This document shows positions 56,478 through 64,000 of a DNA stretch of 64,000 bases, one piece after another; within the stretch, counting starts at the first letter, position 1, and each line of letters starts with the position of its first letter. Source of the stretch: Pseudoalteromonas sp. P1-9 (GTDB lineage: Bacteria > Pseudomonadota > Gammaproteobacteria > Enterobacterales > Alteromonadaceae); NCBI RefSeq assembly GCF_001399975.1, contig NZ_LKBD01000001.1, forward strand, positions 62,001-126,000, read 5' to 3'. The notes under the pieces are model-generated. The model was given only the letters and a program-made list of their open reading frames with translations. It made no database searches and was not told the origin of the DNA. A program made the position numbers and the translations under genes.

Positions 56478-58157
56478 TTAAAGCACCCACACTTCAACGC
56501 GGCGATTACGTTCACGACCAACTTCGTTATCGTTATTTGCAAGTGGCATATCTTCACCAAAACCTTCTACCGCATAGACGTTAATACCACGAGCATTAAG
56601 CTCTTGTTCAACACTTTTAGCACGGCTTAGCGACAACATGGTGTTTTTATCGCGTGCTCCAATGCTATCTGAGAAACCCATAAGTACGAGCTTGCGATTT
56701 GGGTTTTCTTCAACAAACGACACTAGGCGCTGTAGATCTCGCTTACCCTTGTTATCAAGGTCGCGCGTTGCATAATTAAAGCGGAAGTTCAGCGATAAAC
56801 GTTTCGCAAGCTTTGCATACTGATTATATTTTTCTGGAGCCAATTCGCTTGCCACAACATCTTCAACACGAATAGACTGTGAAATTAATCCCAGTTCCTG
56901 CACGATTTCTTGGCCGCGATCTGAAATTGCAAAATTAGCAAAGTCTTTTATTTGCGTAGCACTATTGGTTGGCGTGTATAGGTATAGTCGACGTGCCAAC
57001 GGATAATCTTCCGTCGCAATGGTAAAACGCGTTGGGTAAATTGCTTTAGTGTCACTGCTATCTGCAATTGCCAGTGCTTTACTGTAGCGAATGTAATTTA
57101 AGCCAATAAACCCAATGGCATAATCATCGCGTGACACATGCTCAGACAATTCTGAACTCGATTCGAATCGCTCTGCTTTCTTTGTTAATTTGCGACCATA
57201 TTTCTTTAATACTAACGATTTGAACGTATCAAGTGTGCCAGAGTTATCATCACGAGCAAATACTTTTATCGGGGCTTGGTCACCACCAATCTCGGCCCAA
57301 TTATCAATTTCGCCAGAGAAAATACGAGATAATGTTTCTGTTGTTATGGTCTTTAACGGATTATTCTGGTTAACAATAATCGCCAAACCATCTAACGCAA
57401 TAATATGTTCGTTGCCAAGCTTAGATAAATCACCTGACTGACCTTTTAACGCTTCTACTTCACTGGTTTTGATTTTGCGCGAAGACATACCGATTTGCGC
57501 CATATTCGCGTTTAACGCTTTAAACGCGGTTGACGAGCCATGCGCAGCCAAGCCTATTTCCAGCTTTTCACCATCCATTTCAAACTGCATGGTGCGCTCA
57601 GTTGCAATGCGTCCCTGTTGCCAATCAATATCTTTAGCACCTTGCTCTTCGAAATAGGCTTTTAATAATGCTGGTGCGAGTTTTTCGCCAATGGTATTCG
57701 AGCCGTGAATTGCAAATAGGGATTGGTACACCGCCTCTGGCTCTTTTTCAACCGGGGTAGGCTTGCTCATTTGTGCTGATTTTTGTGAAATCACTTTGTT
57801 CGGTACTGCCGCTACCTGCCTCGATTGTGCTGTCGTGTCGCCAGATAAGCTAAACCAAGCGCCTACTGCACAAAGCGCTAACACAGCAACTGATGCAGCA
57901 ATTATTGCGCCCGTGTTTCGCTGTTTTGGCTGTGAAATCGGCTCAGCCTGTGAAGCTTGCGCTTGATGACTAGGTGACGCATTAAACTGCTCAATAAGAC
58001 GACTTAGTTCTGCGTTTTCTAGACTCAAAAGCTCAGTGAACACTAACGCGCGATATTCTTCTTCTGAGATTAACTTTTCTTTTGCTAAATCGATATCAAA
58101 CTCTCGTTTGGCAGTTGAGATTATTTGCTCGATTAACTGTTGTTTTTCCTGTTCCAT
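56478..58157 (-). CDS. Phosphate-binding-like (PstS fold)/OmpA fusion protein
   Basis: About 559 residues from the ATG at 58157, which has GAGGT six bases upstream; the ATG at 58163 is too close to that site. An N-terminal cytoplasmic region (about 1-80) precedes one membrane helix (about 82-104), so the rest is periplasmic. Next comes a phosphate-ABC-type binding domain (about 145-420; FAIHGSNTIGEKLAP, ARDDNSGTLDTFKSL), then a C-terminal OmpA domain (about 450-559; LVLMGFSDSIGARDKN ... RRVEVWVL) that binds peptidoglycan. A phosphate-sensing or cell-wall-anchoring role is inference. No pst genes are nearby. Confidence 0.82.
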   Translation of the reverse strand: MEQEKQQLIEQIISTAKREFDIDLAKEKLISEEEYRALVFTELLSLENAELSRLIEQFNASPSHQAQASQAEPISQPKQRNTGAIIAASVAVLALCAVGAWFSLSGDTTAQSRQVAAVPNKVISQKSAQMSKPTPVEKEPEAVYQSLFAIHGSNTIGEKLAPALLKAYFEEQGAKDIDWQQGRIATERTMQFEMDGEKLEIGLAAHGSSTAFKALNANMAQIGMSSRKIKTSEVEALKGQSGDLSKLGNEHIIALDGLAIIVNQNNPLKTITTETLSRIFSGEIDNWAEIGGDQAPIKVFARDDNSGTLDTFKSLVLKKYGRKLTKKAERFESSSELSEHVSRDDYAIGFIGLNYIRYSKALAIADSSDTKAIYPTRFTIATEDYPLARRLYLYTPTNSATQIKDFANFAISDRGQEIVQELGLISQSIRVEDVVASELAPEKYNQYAKLAKRLSLNFRFNYATRDLDNKGKRDLQRLVSFVEENPNRKLVLMGFSDSIGARDKNTMLSLSRAKSVEQELNARGINVYAVEGFGEDMPLANNDNEVGRERNRRVEVWVL

Positions 58158-58264
58158 TGCCATACCTCATTTTTTTTCGGGTATGTTATGAACTTTATAT
58201 GGCAGTTATATGACAGTACTTTAGATTTATTGTGAAAGATGCTTGTAAAGGGGGTTGACAAAAC

Positions 58265-58284
58265 AGCCTGCATGACTGCAGGCT
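58265..58284 (-). terminator. Intrinsic terminator after the DUF3718-like gene
   Basis: AGCCTGCA (58265-58272) pairs with TGCAGGCT (58277-58284), loop TGAC. On the minus strand it follows the stop at 58307 and is trailed by GTTTTG. Confidence 0.7.
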
Positions 58285-58306
58285 GAATAGTTTAAATGCT
58301 TATATT

Positions 58307-58645
58307 TCAATCATCTAGCCATACCCAAATTTTATCTGAGCTATTATAGGCAACATCATGAATTGACACCGAACCGGTTCTTAACAGCTTAGCGGTTTTA
58401 TCGGCATTGTGGGTCATAGCAAAATCATACACGCTTTCACCATTACACATAAGCTTTTCACTAATTAACGGAAGGGTTAAGTGATTTCTTTTTAAATTGG
58501 TTTTTAGCTTGAGTACCTTGTTACTTTTTACATCTTTGCATGCCTGTACTAATAAGCTCTCAATAGTCGATTTATCAAACGCGATTGCCGCGCTAGGTAA
58601 CACCAATAGCGATGCCGCTATTGCAGTAGTTGCTAATGCTTTCAT
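58307..58645 (-). CDS. Small exported protein, DUF3718-like
   Basis: 112 residues with a signal peptide (MKALATTAIAASLLVLPSAAIA, 1-22). The mature part starts FDKSTIESLLVQACKDVKSN and has a second Cys (LMCNGESVYDF), the two-cysteine layout I associate with the DUF3718 family of Alteromonadales. The family call is tentative. It would be periplasmic. Function unknown. Confidence 0.65.
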   Translation of the reverse strand: MKALATTAIAASLLVLPSAAIAFDKSTIESLLVQACKDVKSNKVLKLKTNLKRNHLTLPLISEKLMCNGESVYDFAMTHNADKTAKLLRTGSVSIHDVAYNSSDKIWVWLDD

Positions 58646-58794
58646 ACTCCATTCCTCACTCTCTCAGAACGCCTTTTAAAATTAGCAGAACCTAGTAATT
58701 TCGCCTGTTACAGAGGTAATCACAGTGTTAACCCGAGGATCTAACTGTAATGAAATATGTATTTGATGTGCTTTCAGCAAGTTGCAGATGAAAA

Positions 58795-58822
58795 AAAACC
58801 AGCAGAATTATCTACTGGTTTT
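58795..58822 (-). terminator. Intrinsic terminator of the deoB-deoD operon
   Basis: AAAACCAG (58795-58802) pairs with CTGGTTTT (58815-58822). On the minus strand eight T follow the stem. It lies 40 bp after deoD. Confidence 0.82.
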
Positions 58823-58860
58823 TGACTTCACAACTGTTTAGGAGTTTTTTAATAAAACCG

Positions 58861-59562
58861 TTAAATTGACTCGAGAGCAATTTTAACCATTTCATTAAAA
58901 CTATTTTGTCTTTCTTCACTTGGGGTAGCTTCACCTGTGATCACATGGTCACTTACCGTGAAAAGCGCCATTGCATTTGCGCCGTACTCTGCAGCAACAC
59001 CATAAAGACCCGCAGTTTCCATATCAACTGCCAGTACACCGAGTTTATCTAGCTTTTGATAAAGATCGTTCGATGCTTGATAGAAAGTATCTGTCGTAAA
59101 TACATTACCGACTTTAGCAGCGATACCTAAACGCTTCGCCGCTTCCACACCGTTTACCAGCAGGTCGAAGTTAGCAATGGCTGCAAAATCATAGCCTTGT
59201 ACACGTGCACGGTTAACATTTGAATCTGTAGATGCGCCTTGAGCAAAGATTACGTCGCGAATTTTGATATCGCTACCAATACCACCACAGGTACCAATTC
59301 GAATTAAGTTTTTAACACCGTAGCTCACAATCAATTCACGCGCATAAATGCTCATCGATGGAATACCCATGCCAGATGCCATAATACTCACTGGCTTACC
59401 ATTATAAGTACCGGTATAGCCAAGAATATTTCTTACAGATGTTACTTCACGAGCGTCTTCTAAAAATGTTTCTGCAATATGCTTCGCGCGAAGCGGGTCG
59501 CCTGGCATTAATACCGTTTCGGCAAAATCATTTAATTGTGCGTTAATGTGTGGAGTACTCAT
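58861..59562 (-). CDS. deoD: Purine nucleoside phosphorylase (DeoD type)
   Basis: 233 residues, the normal DeoD length. It starts [33 protein letters not shown], with the GDPLRA phosphate-site segment, and ends with the conserved [16 protein letters not shown]. DeoD splits purine (deoxy)nucleosides with phosphate into a base and (deoxy)ribose-1-phosphate. It lies 17 bp after deoB, so they form an operon, and the pair faces udk-nupC across a divergent promoter. Confidence 0.96.
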   Translation of the reverse strand: MSTPHINAQLNDFAETVLMPGDPLRAKHIAETFLEDAREVTSVRNILGYTGTYNGKPVSIMASGMGIPSMSIYARELIVSYGVKNLIRIGTCGGIGSDIKIRDVIFAQGASTDSNVNRARVQGYDFAAIANFDLLVNGVEAAKRLGIAAKVGNVFTTDTFYQASNDLYQKLDKLGVLAVDMETAGLYGVAAEYGANAMALFTVSDHVITGEATPSEERQNSFNEMVKIALESI

Positions 59563-59579
59563 AATCTTTCCTATCTAAG

Positions 59580-60791
59580 TTAACTGCCAAGCTGAGATTT
59601 AAAACTGTTACCGTATTCCAATGGCGCAAGTGAAAACCATTGGGCTAATGTTTGGCCTATGTCTGCAAACGTTTCGCGCTCACCTAAATTAACTGGCGTC
59701 ATGCCAGGTGTATACGCTAAAACCGGCACATATTCTCGAGTGTGGTCGGTGCCCTGCCATGTTGGGTCGCAACCATGATCTGCAGTAATCATTAGCACAT
59801 CATCTTTGCCAAGTAAGGCTAAAAATTCAGGTAAATAATCATCCAATTGCTTTAGCGCTTTGGCATAGCCAATTGCATCACGGCGATGGCCAAACTTTTC
59901 ATCAAAGTCCACTAAGTTTACAAAGGTTAAGCTATGGTCTTTCGCCTGTTTAAATACCTCGGCGGTTTTAGCCATTAAGTTTTCAAGCCCTGGCGCTTTG
60001 TGTTTTTCGGTAATGCCTTGGTGTGCGTAAATATCAGAGATTTTACCTATGCTGATTACTGCACCATTATCTTCAGCTAGTTTGTCGAGTAATGTTGGTG
60101 CCGGTGGCAATACCGAATAATCACGGCGGTTGCCGGTACGCGCAAAGTTATCTGCTGCGTAACCTAAAAATGGACGTGCAATCACACGGCCAATATTGTA
60201 TTCATCTAATAACTCACGCGCTATTTCGCAAATTTCATATAAACGCTCTAAACCGAAGGTGTCTTCGTGGCAGGCAATCTGAAATACGCTATCAGTAGAG
60301 GTATAGCAAATAGGCTTACCTGTTTGCATGTGCTCTTCACCTAACGCTTCTAAAATAACCGTACCTGACGAGTGGCAGTTGCCTAAAATACCCGGTAGAT
60401 TAGCGCGTTTTATAAACTCGGCGATAAACGCGCCTGGGAAGCTATTTTGCTTATCGTGAAAGTAACCCCAATCAAATAACACGGGTACTCCGGCCATTTC
60501 CCAATGACCTGATGGTGTATCTTTGCCTGATGAGATTTCTTTTGCATAGCCATACGCTGCAATCGGGGCATTGCGCTCTGCGACTTGGCAATTGGTATTG
60601 CTTGCTTGTTCGCACGCATCAATTAATCCAAGCTTTGATAAATTAGGCAATGCGAGTTTTTGGCCGGTTTCACCATGGTAAGCAGCAAGTAAGTGTGCCA
60701 AAGTGTTTGCACCTTTATCACCAAAGCGTTCAGCATCAGGTGCAGCACCTATGCCTAAACTGTCTGCCATTAAAATTAGCGCTCTTGCCAT
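59580..60791 (-). CDS. deoB: Phosphopentomutase
   Basis: 403 residues from the ATG at 60791 (GAGGTAACT upstream); a longer frame to 60866 is not conserved. The start [24 protein letters not shown] has the metal-binding DSxG motif of the alkaline-phosphatase-like superfamily, and the late [10 protein letters not shown] has the remaining metal ligands. DeoB converts ribose- or deoxyribose-1-phosphate made by DeoD to the 5-phosphate. First gene of the deoB-deoD operon. Confidence 0.96.
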   Translation of the reverse strand: MARALILMADSLGIGAAPDAERFGDKGANTLAHLLAAYHGETGQKLALPNLSKLGLIDACEQASNTNCQVAERNAPIAAYGYAKEISSGKDTPSGHWEMAGVPVLFDWGYFHDKQNSFPGAFIAEFIKRANLPGILGNCHSSGTVILEALGEEHMQTGKPICYTSTDSVFQIACHEDTFGLERLYEICEIARELLDEYNIGRVIARPFLGYAADNFARTGNRRDYSVLPPAPTLLDKLAEDNGAVISIGKISDIYAHQGITEKHKAPGLENLMAKTAEVFKQAKDHSLTFVNLVDFDEKFGHRRDAIGYAKALKQLDDYLPEFLALLGKDDVLMITADHGCDPTWQGTDHTREYVPVLAYTPGMTPVNLGERETFADIGQTLAQWFSLAPLEYGNSFKSQLGS

Positions 60792-61100
60792 AGTTACCTC
60801 AATTAAAAATAGCTTGGTATACCAAATGCCGTTGTGTGCCACCAATATTAATTGGCATGCCTGCATTTATTTTAGCCATTGGTTCACATTTCGCCTAGCT
60901 AATCACGCTCAGCGTTATAAATACTCTAGGCTGTGCGCCTAGGGTTACACAGGACTTTTGTCCTGTTTTTAACCAGTTAAAGGGGCTAAATTTACCGCTG
61001 TATTCAGGAAAGAACCGGTAGGCGTCACGAACTAAAGATAATTGTGCGCTTTTTTGCTAAGGTAAGTCACTGTTGTAATGATTTTTAAGGTAACGTTTTT
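60792..61100. promoter_or_regulatory. Divergent deoB/udk promoter region with a hairpin pair
   Basis: 309 bp between two divergent nucleoside-salvage operons. On the plus strand two adjacent hairpins occur: CTAGGC/GCCTAG at 60926-60942 and ACAGGAC/GTCCTGT at 60949-60966 followed by five T. This could be an attenuator for udk or the end of a small RNA. No CytR/CRP or DeoR site was identified. Confidence 0.5.
60949..60971 (+). terminator. Terminator-like hairpin upstream of udk
   Basis: ACAGGAC (60949-60955) pairs with GTCCTGT (60960-60966), loop TTTT, followed by TTTT. It lies 130 bp before udk, preceded by another hairpin (60926-60942). A transcript starting from upstream would stop here. 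Confidence 0.6.
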
Positions 61101-61727
61101 GTGACACGCACAATTATCGCGATTGCAGGTGCATCAGCTTCTGGTAAGTCGTTGTTTAGTCAAACTATTTACAATGAGCTTTTGAACGAATTAGCACCTG
61201 GTGCTATCGCTATTATTGAAGAAGACGCGTATTACCGTGATCAGTCTCATTTGCCGTTCGAACATAGAACGCAAACAAACTACGATCACCCAGACGCTTT
61301 TGAGCATGAACTTTTGCTTGAGCACTTAAATCAGCTCAAGGAAGGTAAACCGGTCGATATTCCTGTATACGATTACGCAAAGCATACGCGCAGCGACCAA
61401 ACTCGTCGAATTCAGCCAGCTAAGATTCTGATTGTGGAAGGTATTTTACTTTTATCAGATCCTAAATTGTGTGATGAGTTTAATATTAAGGTGTTTATTG
61501 ATACTCCGTTAGATATTTGCTTGATGCGTCGTATGCAACGTGATTTAGAAGAGCGTGGTAGAAGCTTGCAATCAGTAATTGAGCAATACCAGGCCACGGT
61601 AAGACCAATGTTTTACCAATTTATCGACCCGTCGAAGCACAATGCAGATGTTGTTGTGACCCGCGGGGGGCGAAATCGAGTTGCCATTGATATACTAAAA
61701 AGCAAAATAAAACAATTACTTCAATAG
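61101..61727 (+). CDS. udk: Uridine kinase
   Basis: 208 residues, the usual length; a GTG start with AAGG upstream. The P-loop GASASGKS (10-17) begins the NMP-kinase-like fold, and the lid and substrate segments [17 protein letters not shown] and the late RDLEERGRS are those of uridine/cytidine kinase. It phosphorylates uridine and cytidine brought in by the downstream NupC. The gap to nupC is 21 bp. Confidence 0.95.
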   Translation: MTRTIIAIAGASASGKSLFSQTIYNELLNELAPGAIAIIEEDAYYRDQSHLPFEHRTQTNYDHPDAFEHELLLEHLNQLKEGKPVDIPVYDYAKHTRSDQTRRIQPAKILIVEGILLLSDPKLCDEFNIKVFIDTPLDICLMRRMQRDLEERGRSLQSVIEQYQATVRPMFYQFIDPSKHNADVVVTRGGRNRVAIDILKSKIKQLLQ

Positions 61728-61748
61728 AAGGTAACTTGGGAAATATAT

Positions 61749-62978
61749 ATGACCTCATTAATGAGTTTAGTTGGCATCGCGAGCTTATTAGCGCTCGCAT
61801 TTTTATGCTCAACTAACCGTAAAAAAATAAATTTACGTACCGTAGGCGGTGCGTTTGCACTGCAAGTGCTGATCGGCGCTTTTGTTTTGTACGTACCTGC
61901 AGGGCGTGAAGTATTAAACGGTATTTCAGTAGGCGTTGCCAACGTTATTAGTTATGCGAATGATGGTATTCGTTTTCTATTTGGTGGCCTAGCAGGTGAT
62001 GAAATTGACGGCATCGGTTTTGTATTTGCAATCAAAGTACTACCCGTAATTGTCTTTTTCTCTGCACTTGTAGCGGTTTTATACCATTTACGAGTGATGG
62101 ATTTAGTAATTAAAACGTTAGGTGGTGGCTTACAAAAGTTATTAGGCACCTCTAAACCAGAGTCACTCTCTGCAACCGCCAATATTTTCGTTGGCCAAAC
62201 AGAAGCGCCACTGGTAGTAAAACCTTTTATTGCTACGATGACACGCTCTGAATTATTTGCCGTTATGGTAGGTGGTTTAGCGACGGTAGCTGGCTCTATT
62301 TTGGCGGGCTACGTAAGCTTAGGTGTTGAATTAAAATACTTAATTGCGGCCAGTTTTATGGCGGCACCGGGTGGTTTCTTAATGGCAAAAATGATGGTGC
62401 CAGAGACAGAAACACCAAAACAAGATCTAAACGATTTAGATCACGGTGAAGAAAAGCCAGTAAACGTGATTGATGCAGCTGCAGGTGGCGCATTAAACGG
62501 CATGCAGTTGGCAATGAATGTAGGCGCAATGCTATTAGCATTTGTAGCACTAATTGCCCTAAGTAATGGCTTTGTTGGCTGGATTGGTGGTTGGTTTGAT
62601 AATCCTGACCTAACAATTCAACAAATTTTAGGTTACGCCTTTGCACCAATTGCATGGTTGTTAGGTATACCTTGGAGTGAAGCACAGCTTGCTGGTAGCT
62701 TCATTGGGCAAAAACTTGTAGTAAATGAGTTTGTTGCTTACTTAGACTTTATGAACTATCAAGCAGAGCTGAGCGAGCACACGAAAGCAGTTGTTACTTT
62801 CGCACTGTGTGGCTTTGCAAACTTGAGTTCAATTGCAATTTTACTCGGCGGTATTGGTGGTATGGCACCGAGTCGTCGTAAAGATATTGCGCAATTAGGT
62901 TTACGTGCGGTTTTAGCCGGTTCAATGGCAAACCTAATGAGTGCAGCAATTGCAGGCTTTTTCCTGTCAATTGCATAA
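61749..62978 (+). CDS. nupC: Concentrative nucleoside transporter, NupC type
   Basis: 409 residues with about ten hydrophobic helices, the NupC/CNT family architecture. It starts [21 protein letters not shown] and has the family motifs [12 protein letters not shown] in the middle and [21 protein letters not shown] near the end. It imports nucleosides with H+ or Na+. It is the second gene of the udk-nupC operon, feeding DeoD/DeoB and Udk. Confidence 0.92.
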   Translation: MTSLMSLVGIASLLALAFLCSTNRKKINLRTVGGAFALQVLIGAFVLYVPAGREVLNGISVGVANVISYANDGIRFLFGGLAGDEIDGIGFVFAIKVLPVIVFFSALVAVLYHLRVMDLVIKTLGGGLQKLLGTSKPESLSATANIFVGQTEAPLVVKPFIATMTRSELFAVMVGGLATVAGSILAGYVSLGVELKYLIAASFMAAPGGFLMAKMMVPETETPKQDLNDLDHGEEKPVNVIDAAAGGALNGMQLAMNVGAMLLAFVALIALSNGFVGWIGGWFDNPDLTIQQILGYAFAPIAWLLGIPWSEAQLAGSFIGQKLVVNEFVAYLDFMNYQAELSEHTKAVVTFALCGFANLSSIAILLGGIGGMAPSRRKDIAQLGLRAVLAGSMANLMSAAIAGFFLSIA

Positions 62979-63159
62979 CGGTTACTCGGCTAGAAGTAAC
63001 TTAACTTAGCAACGTAGTTACTCGTTTTTATTGCAGGCACGATAGAAATGAGTGTGTTGATAAATGTGCTAAATCAACAACTACAGCATGTGGGATGTAG
63101 GCTAAGTTAATACCTAAGGGTATAAAGTTACTTGTATAGCCGCTTTATTTAGCAAATAG

Positions 63160-63316
63160 GCAAAACCTGTTTGCTACCCGAATCCAAGTACTTGATTAAC
63201 ACTCCGGTACTGGAGCCCTGCAAAGGGTTGCCTAATTGTCTTAAGGGGTTAAGACTGGCAAAAAATTTGAACGATACTAGAGAAAACCAAAGGGCCCTTT
63301 ATGGGCCCTTTTTATT
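63160..63316 (+). ncRNA. Candidate structured small RNA ending in an intrinsic terminator
   Basis: Successive stems on the plus strand: GCAAATAGG with CCTGTTTGC (about 63160-63182), CCCT with AGGG (about 63216-63227), GTCTTAA with TTAAGAC around GGGG (63238-63255), and the terminator AAAGGGCCC/GGGCCCTTT (63289-63311) followed by T. No open frame covers it. It starts about 180 bp after nupC, so it may also be a long 3' leader of that operon. I cannot match it to a known family, and no promoter is proven. Confidence 0.35.
63289..63316 (+). terminator. Strong intrinsic terminator
   Basis: AAAGGGCCC (63289-63297) pairs with GGGCCCTTT (63303-63311), followed by TT and T-rich DNA. It is 310 bp after nupC and could end either that operon or a separate small RNA. 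Confidence 0.82.
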
Positions 63317-63358
63317 TGTCTCAATTATGTAATCTCAACCAAAAGCCATTTATACGTT

Positions 63359-63500
63359 ATACCAATCCTGTTAAGTATGATATCAGGGGTAGCGCTGGAT
63401 AAATGACATGATAACAAGGCGGGATTGTTCTTATGTAGTTGTGCTACATTGATAAATCCTAACGCAGTTAGCATGATATTTAGTCCGCTAGTATGGTCAG
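63359..63500. repeat. MITE-like palindromic repeat, third copy
   Basis: Starts ATACCAATCCTGTTAAG like the copy at 54851, and shares the blocks AGCGCTGGATAAAT (AGCACTGGATAAAT there), TGCTAC, GATAA and TTAGCATGATA (TAACATGATA there) in the same order. The right end is diverged and reaches close to the stop of the next gene. Confidence 0.55.
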
Positions 63501-63506
63501 CTAAAA

Positions 63507-64000
63507 CTATTCAGGCTTAATATATTTAGCAAATACCCGCTTAAATTCACCGTTATCACGCAGTTTATGCGCCGCATCAATTAAACGCTGACGTTTTTCT
63601 GCATTGAGCTTAGGTGAAAACGAGCAATGTAAGTCATACGAATTCACCTCTAACACATTAAAACGCCTTAGTCGGGTTAAGTAATTCGCTTCGCTATAGG
63701 ATGCAACAAAACCATCTAATTCGCCTTTAGTAAAGCGCGTGAAGCTGTCTTTAGATGAGGTACTATTAAAACGTTTAAGATTACCCGCCTCAAAATACTC
63801 GGTAAGATTAGGGTACTTATAGCCAAGCACAGTGCCTAATTTGAACTGCTTGTGTGAACTTAGCGCTTGCAGCGAGGCGATAGCCTGATCACTCACAATA
63901 ATGTCAGCATCAGAATAAAGCACCTCACTCCAGATAATAGAAGGCGCGTTGTACCAAATAGGGTTAGCATGACATTGTGCATCGATTTTGCCATCAATAA
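63507..64000 (-). CDS. Orphan periplasmic binding-like protein (partial)
   Basis: The frame is open from the right edge (64000) to the stop at 63507, 164 codons; the N-terminus lies outside. It begins IDGKIDAQCHANPIWYNAP and continues with VLGYKYPNL, GELDGFVASYSEAN and the end LRDNGEFKRVFAKYIKPE, as in type-2 periplasmic binding proteins and sensors of the SBP_bac_3 kind. The GTG at 63923 is internal, because the coding frame clearly continues upstream. The ligand is unknown. Confidence 0.75.
   Translation of the reverse strand, partial: IDGKIDAQCHANPIWYNAPSIIWSEVLYSDADIIVSDQAIASLQALSSHKQFKLGTVLGYKYPNLTEYFEAGNLKRFNSTSSKDSFTRFTKGELDGFVASYSEANYLTRLRRFNVLEVNSYDLHCSFSPKLNAEKRQRLIDAAHKLRDNGEFKRVFAKYIKPE

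Larger units (their letters stand above)
62979..63506. other. Intergenic region with a run of hairpins and a MITE-like repeat
   Basis: 528 bp. GTTACTCG occurs as a direct repeat near 62982 and 63017. The segment 63160-63311 can fold into several hairpins ending in a strong terminator and may be a small RNA gene. 63359-63500 is a copy of the MITE-like repeat. No protein gene is seen. Confidence 0.5.

Noticed and set aside
62979..63506. tRNA or known riboswitch
   Set aside because: No cloverleaf, no CCA end and no match to TPP, glycine, 6S or similar conserved cores that I can recognise.

Overview
The window reads as chromosomal DNA of a marine gammaproteobacterium of the Alteromonadales, most likely Pseudoalteromonas or a close relative. 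This is inference from gene content: two TonB-dependent receptors, a FabY-type ketoacyl synthase, the KQCGH-type isocitrate lyase beside malate synthase G, a subtilase with a GlyGly-CTERM-like tail, many chemotaxis and c-di-GMP proteins, and AT-rich DNA with short intergenic repeats. No rRNA, tRNA or CRISPR array was found.

Layout. 1-555 is the start of a flavin reductase cut by the left edge. 1.4-3.3 kb holds small orphan ORFs; two, possibly three, sit between integron attC-like boxes, and the first two have the matched inner and outer boxes expected of gene cassettes. 3.6-10.3 kb carries a BLUF photosensor, a TonB receptor and small accessory genes (DUF1801, alpha/beta hydrolase, methyltransferase). 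At 10.3-11.4 kb a yciI-like gene is cut by a 942-bp element made of two head-to-head IS1182-type transposase ends. 12-20 kb is signalling: an EAL-HDOD protein, a binding-protein gene broken by one amber codon, a symporter-histidine kinase hybrid and a chemoreceptor. 20-30 kb holds a TonB receptor, an EamA exporter, an S66 peptidase operon, an M3 peptidase and an Aer-like receptor. 30-37 kb is a secreted-protease region: a large subtilase, then a kexin-like lipoprotein subtilase followed directly by a small protein placed like the ORF2 chaperone of Aeromonas ASP protease. 37-50 kb has anmK, two PAS-GGDEF-EAL proteins, a GlxA-type regulator divergent from fabY, a lytic transglycosylase and a YebC-family gene. 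50.7-54.8 kb is the glyoxylate shunt (glcB and aceA, divergent). 54.8-58.7 kb includes an unusual GATC-centred repeat array and an unusual phosphate-binding-like/OmpA fusion. 58.8-63 kb is a nucleoside salvage locus: deoB-deoD divergent from udk-nupC.

How the genes fit together. NupC imports nucleosides, DeoD and DeoB break them into bases and ribose/deoxyribose phosphates, and Udk rephosphorylates uridine and cytidine. The secreted proteases, M3 peptidase and TonB receptors fit a polymer- and peptide-degrading lifestyle. AceA and GlcB allow growth on acetate and fatty acids. AnmK, the lytic transglycosylase and possibly the S66 peptidase deal with peptidoglycan or peptide conjugates.

The least explained structure is at 55083-55642: about eleven copies of a roughly 20-bp GATC-centred repeat, spaced near whole DNA helical turns, between two convergent genes and hence away from any obvious promoter.
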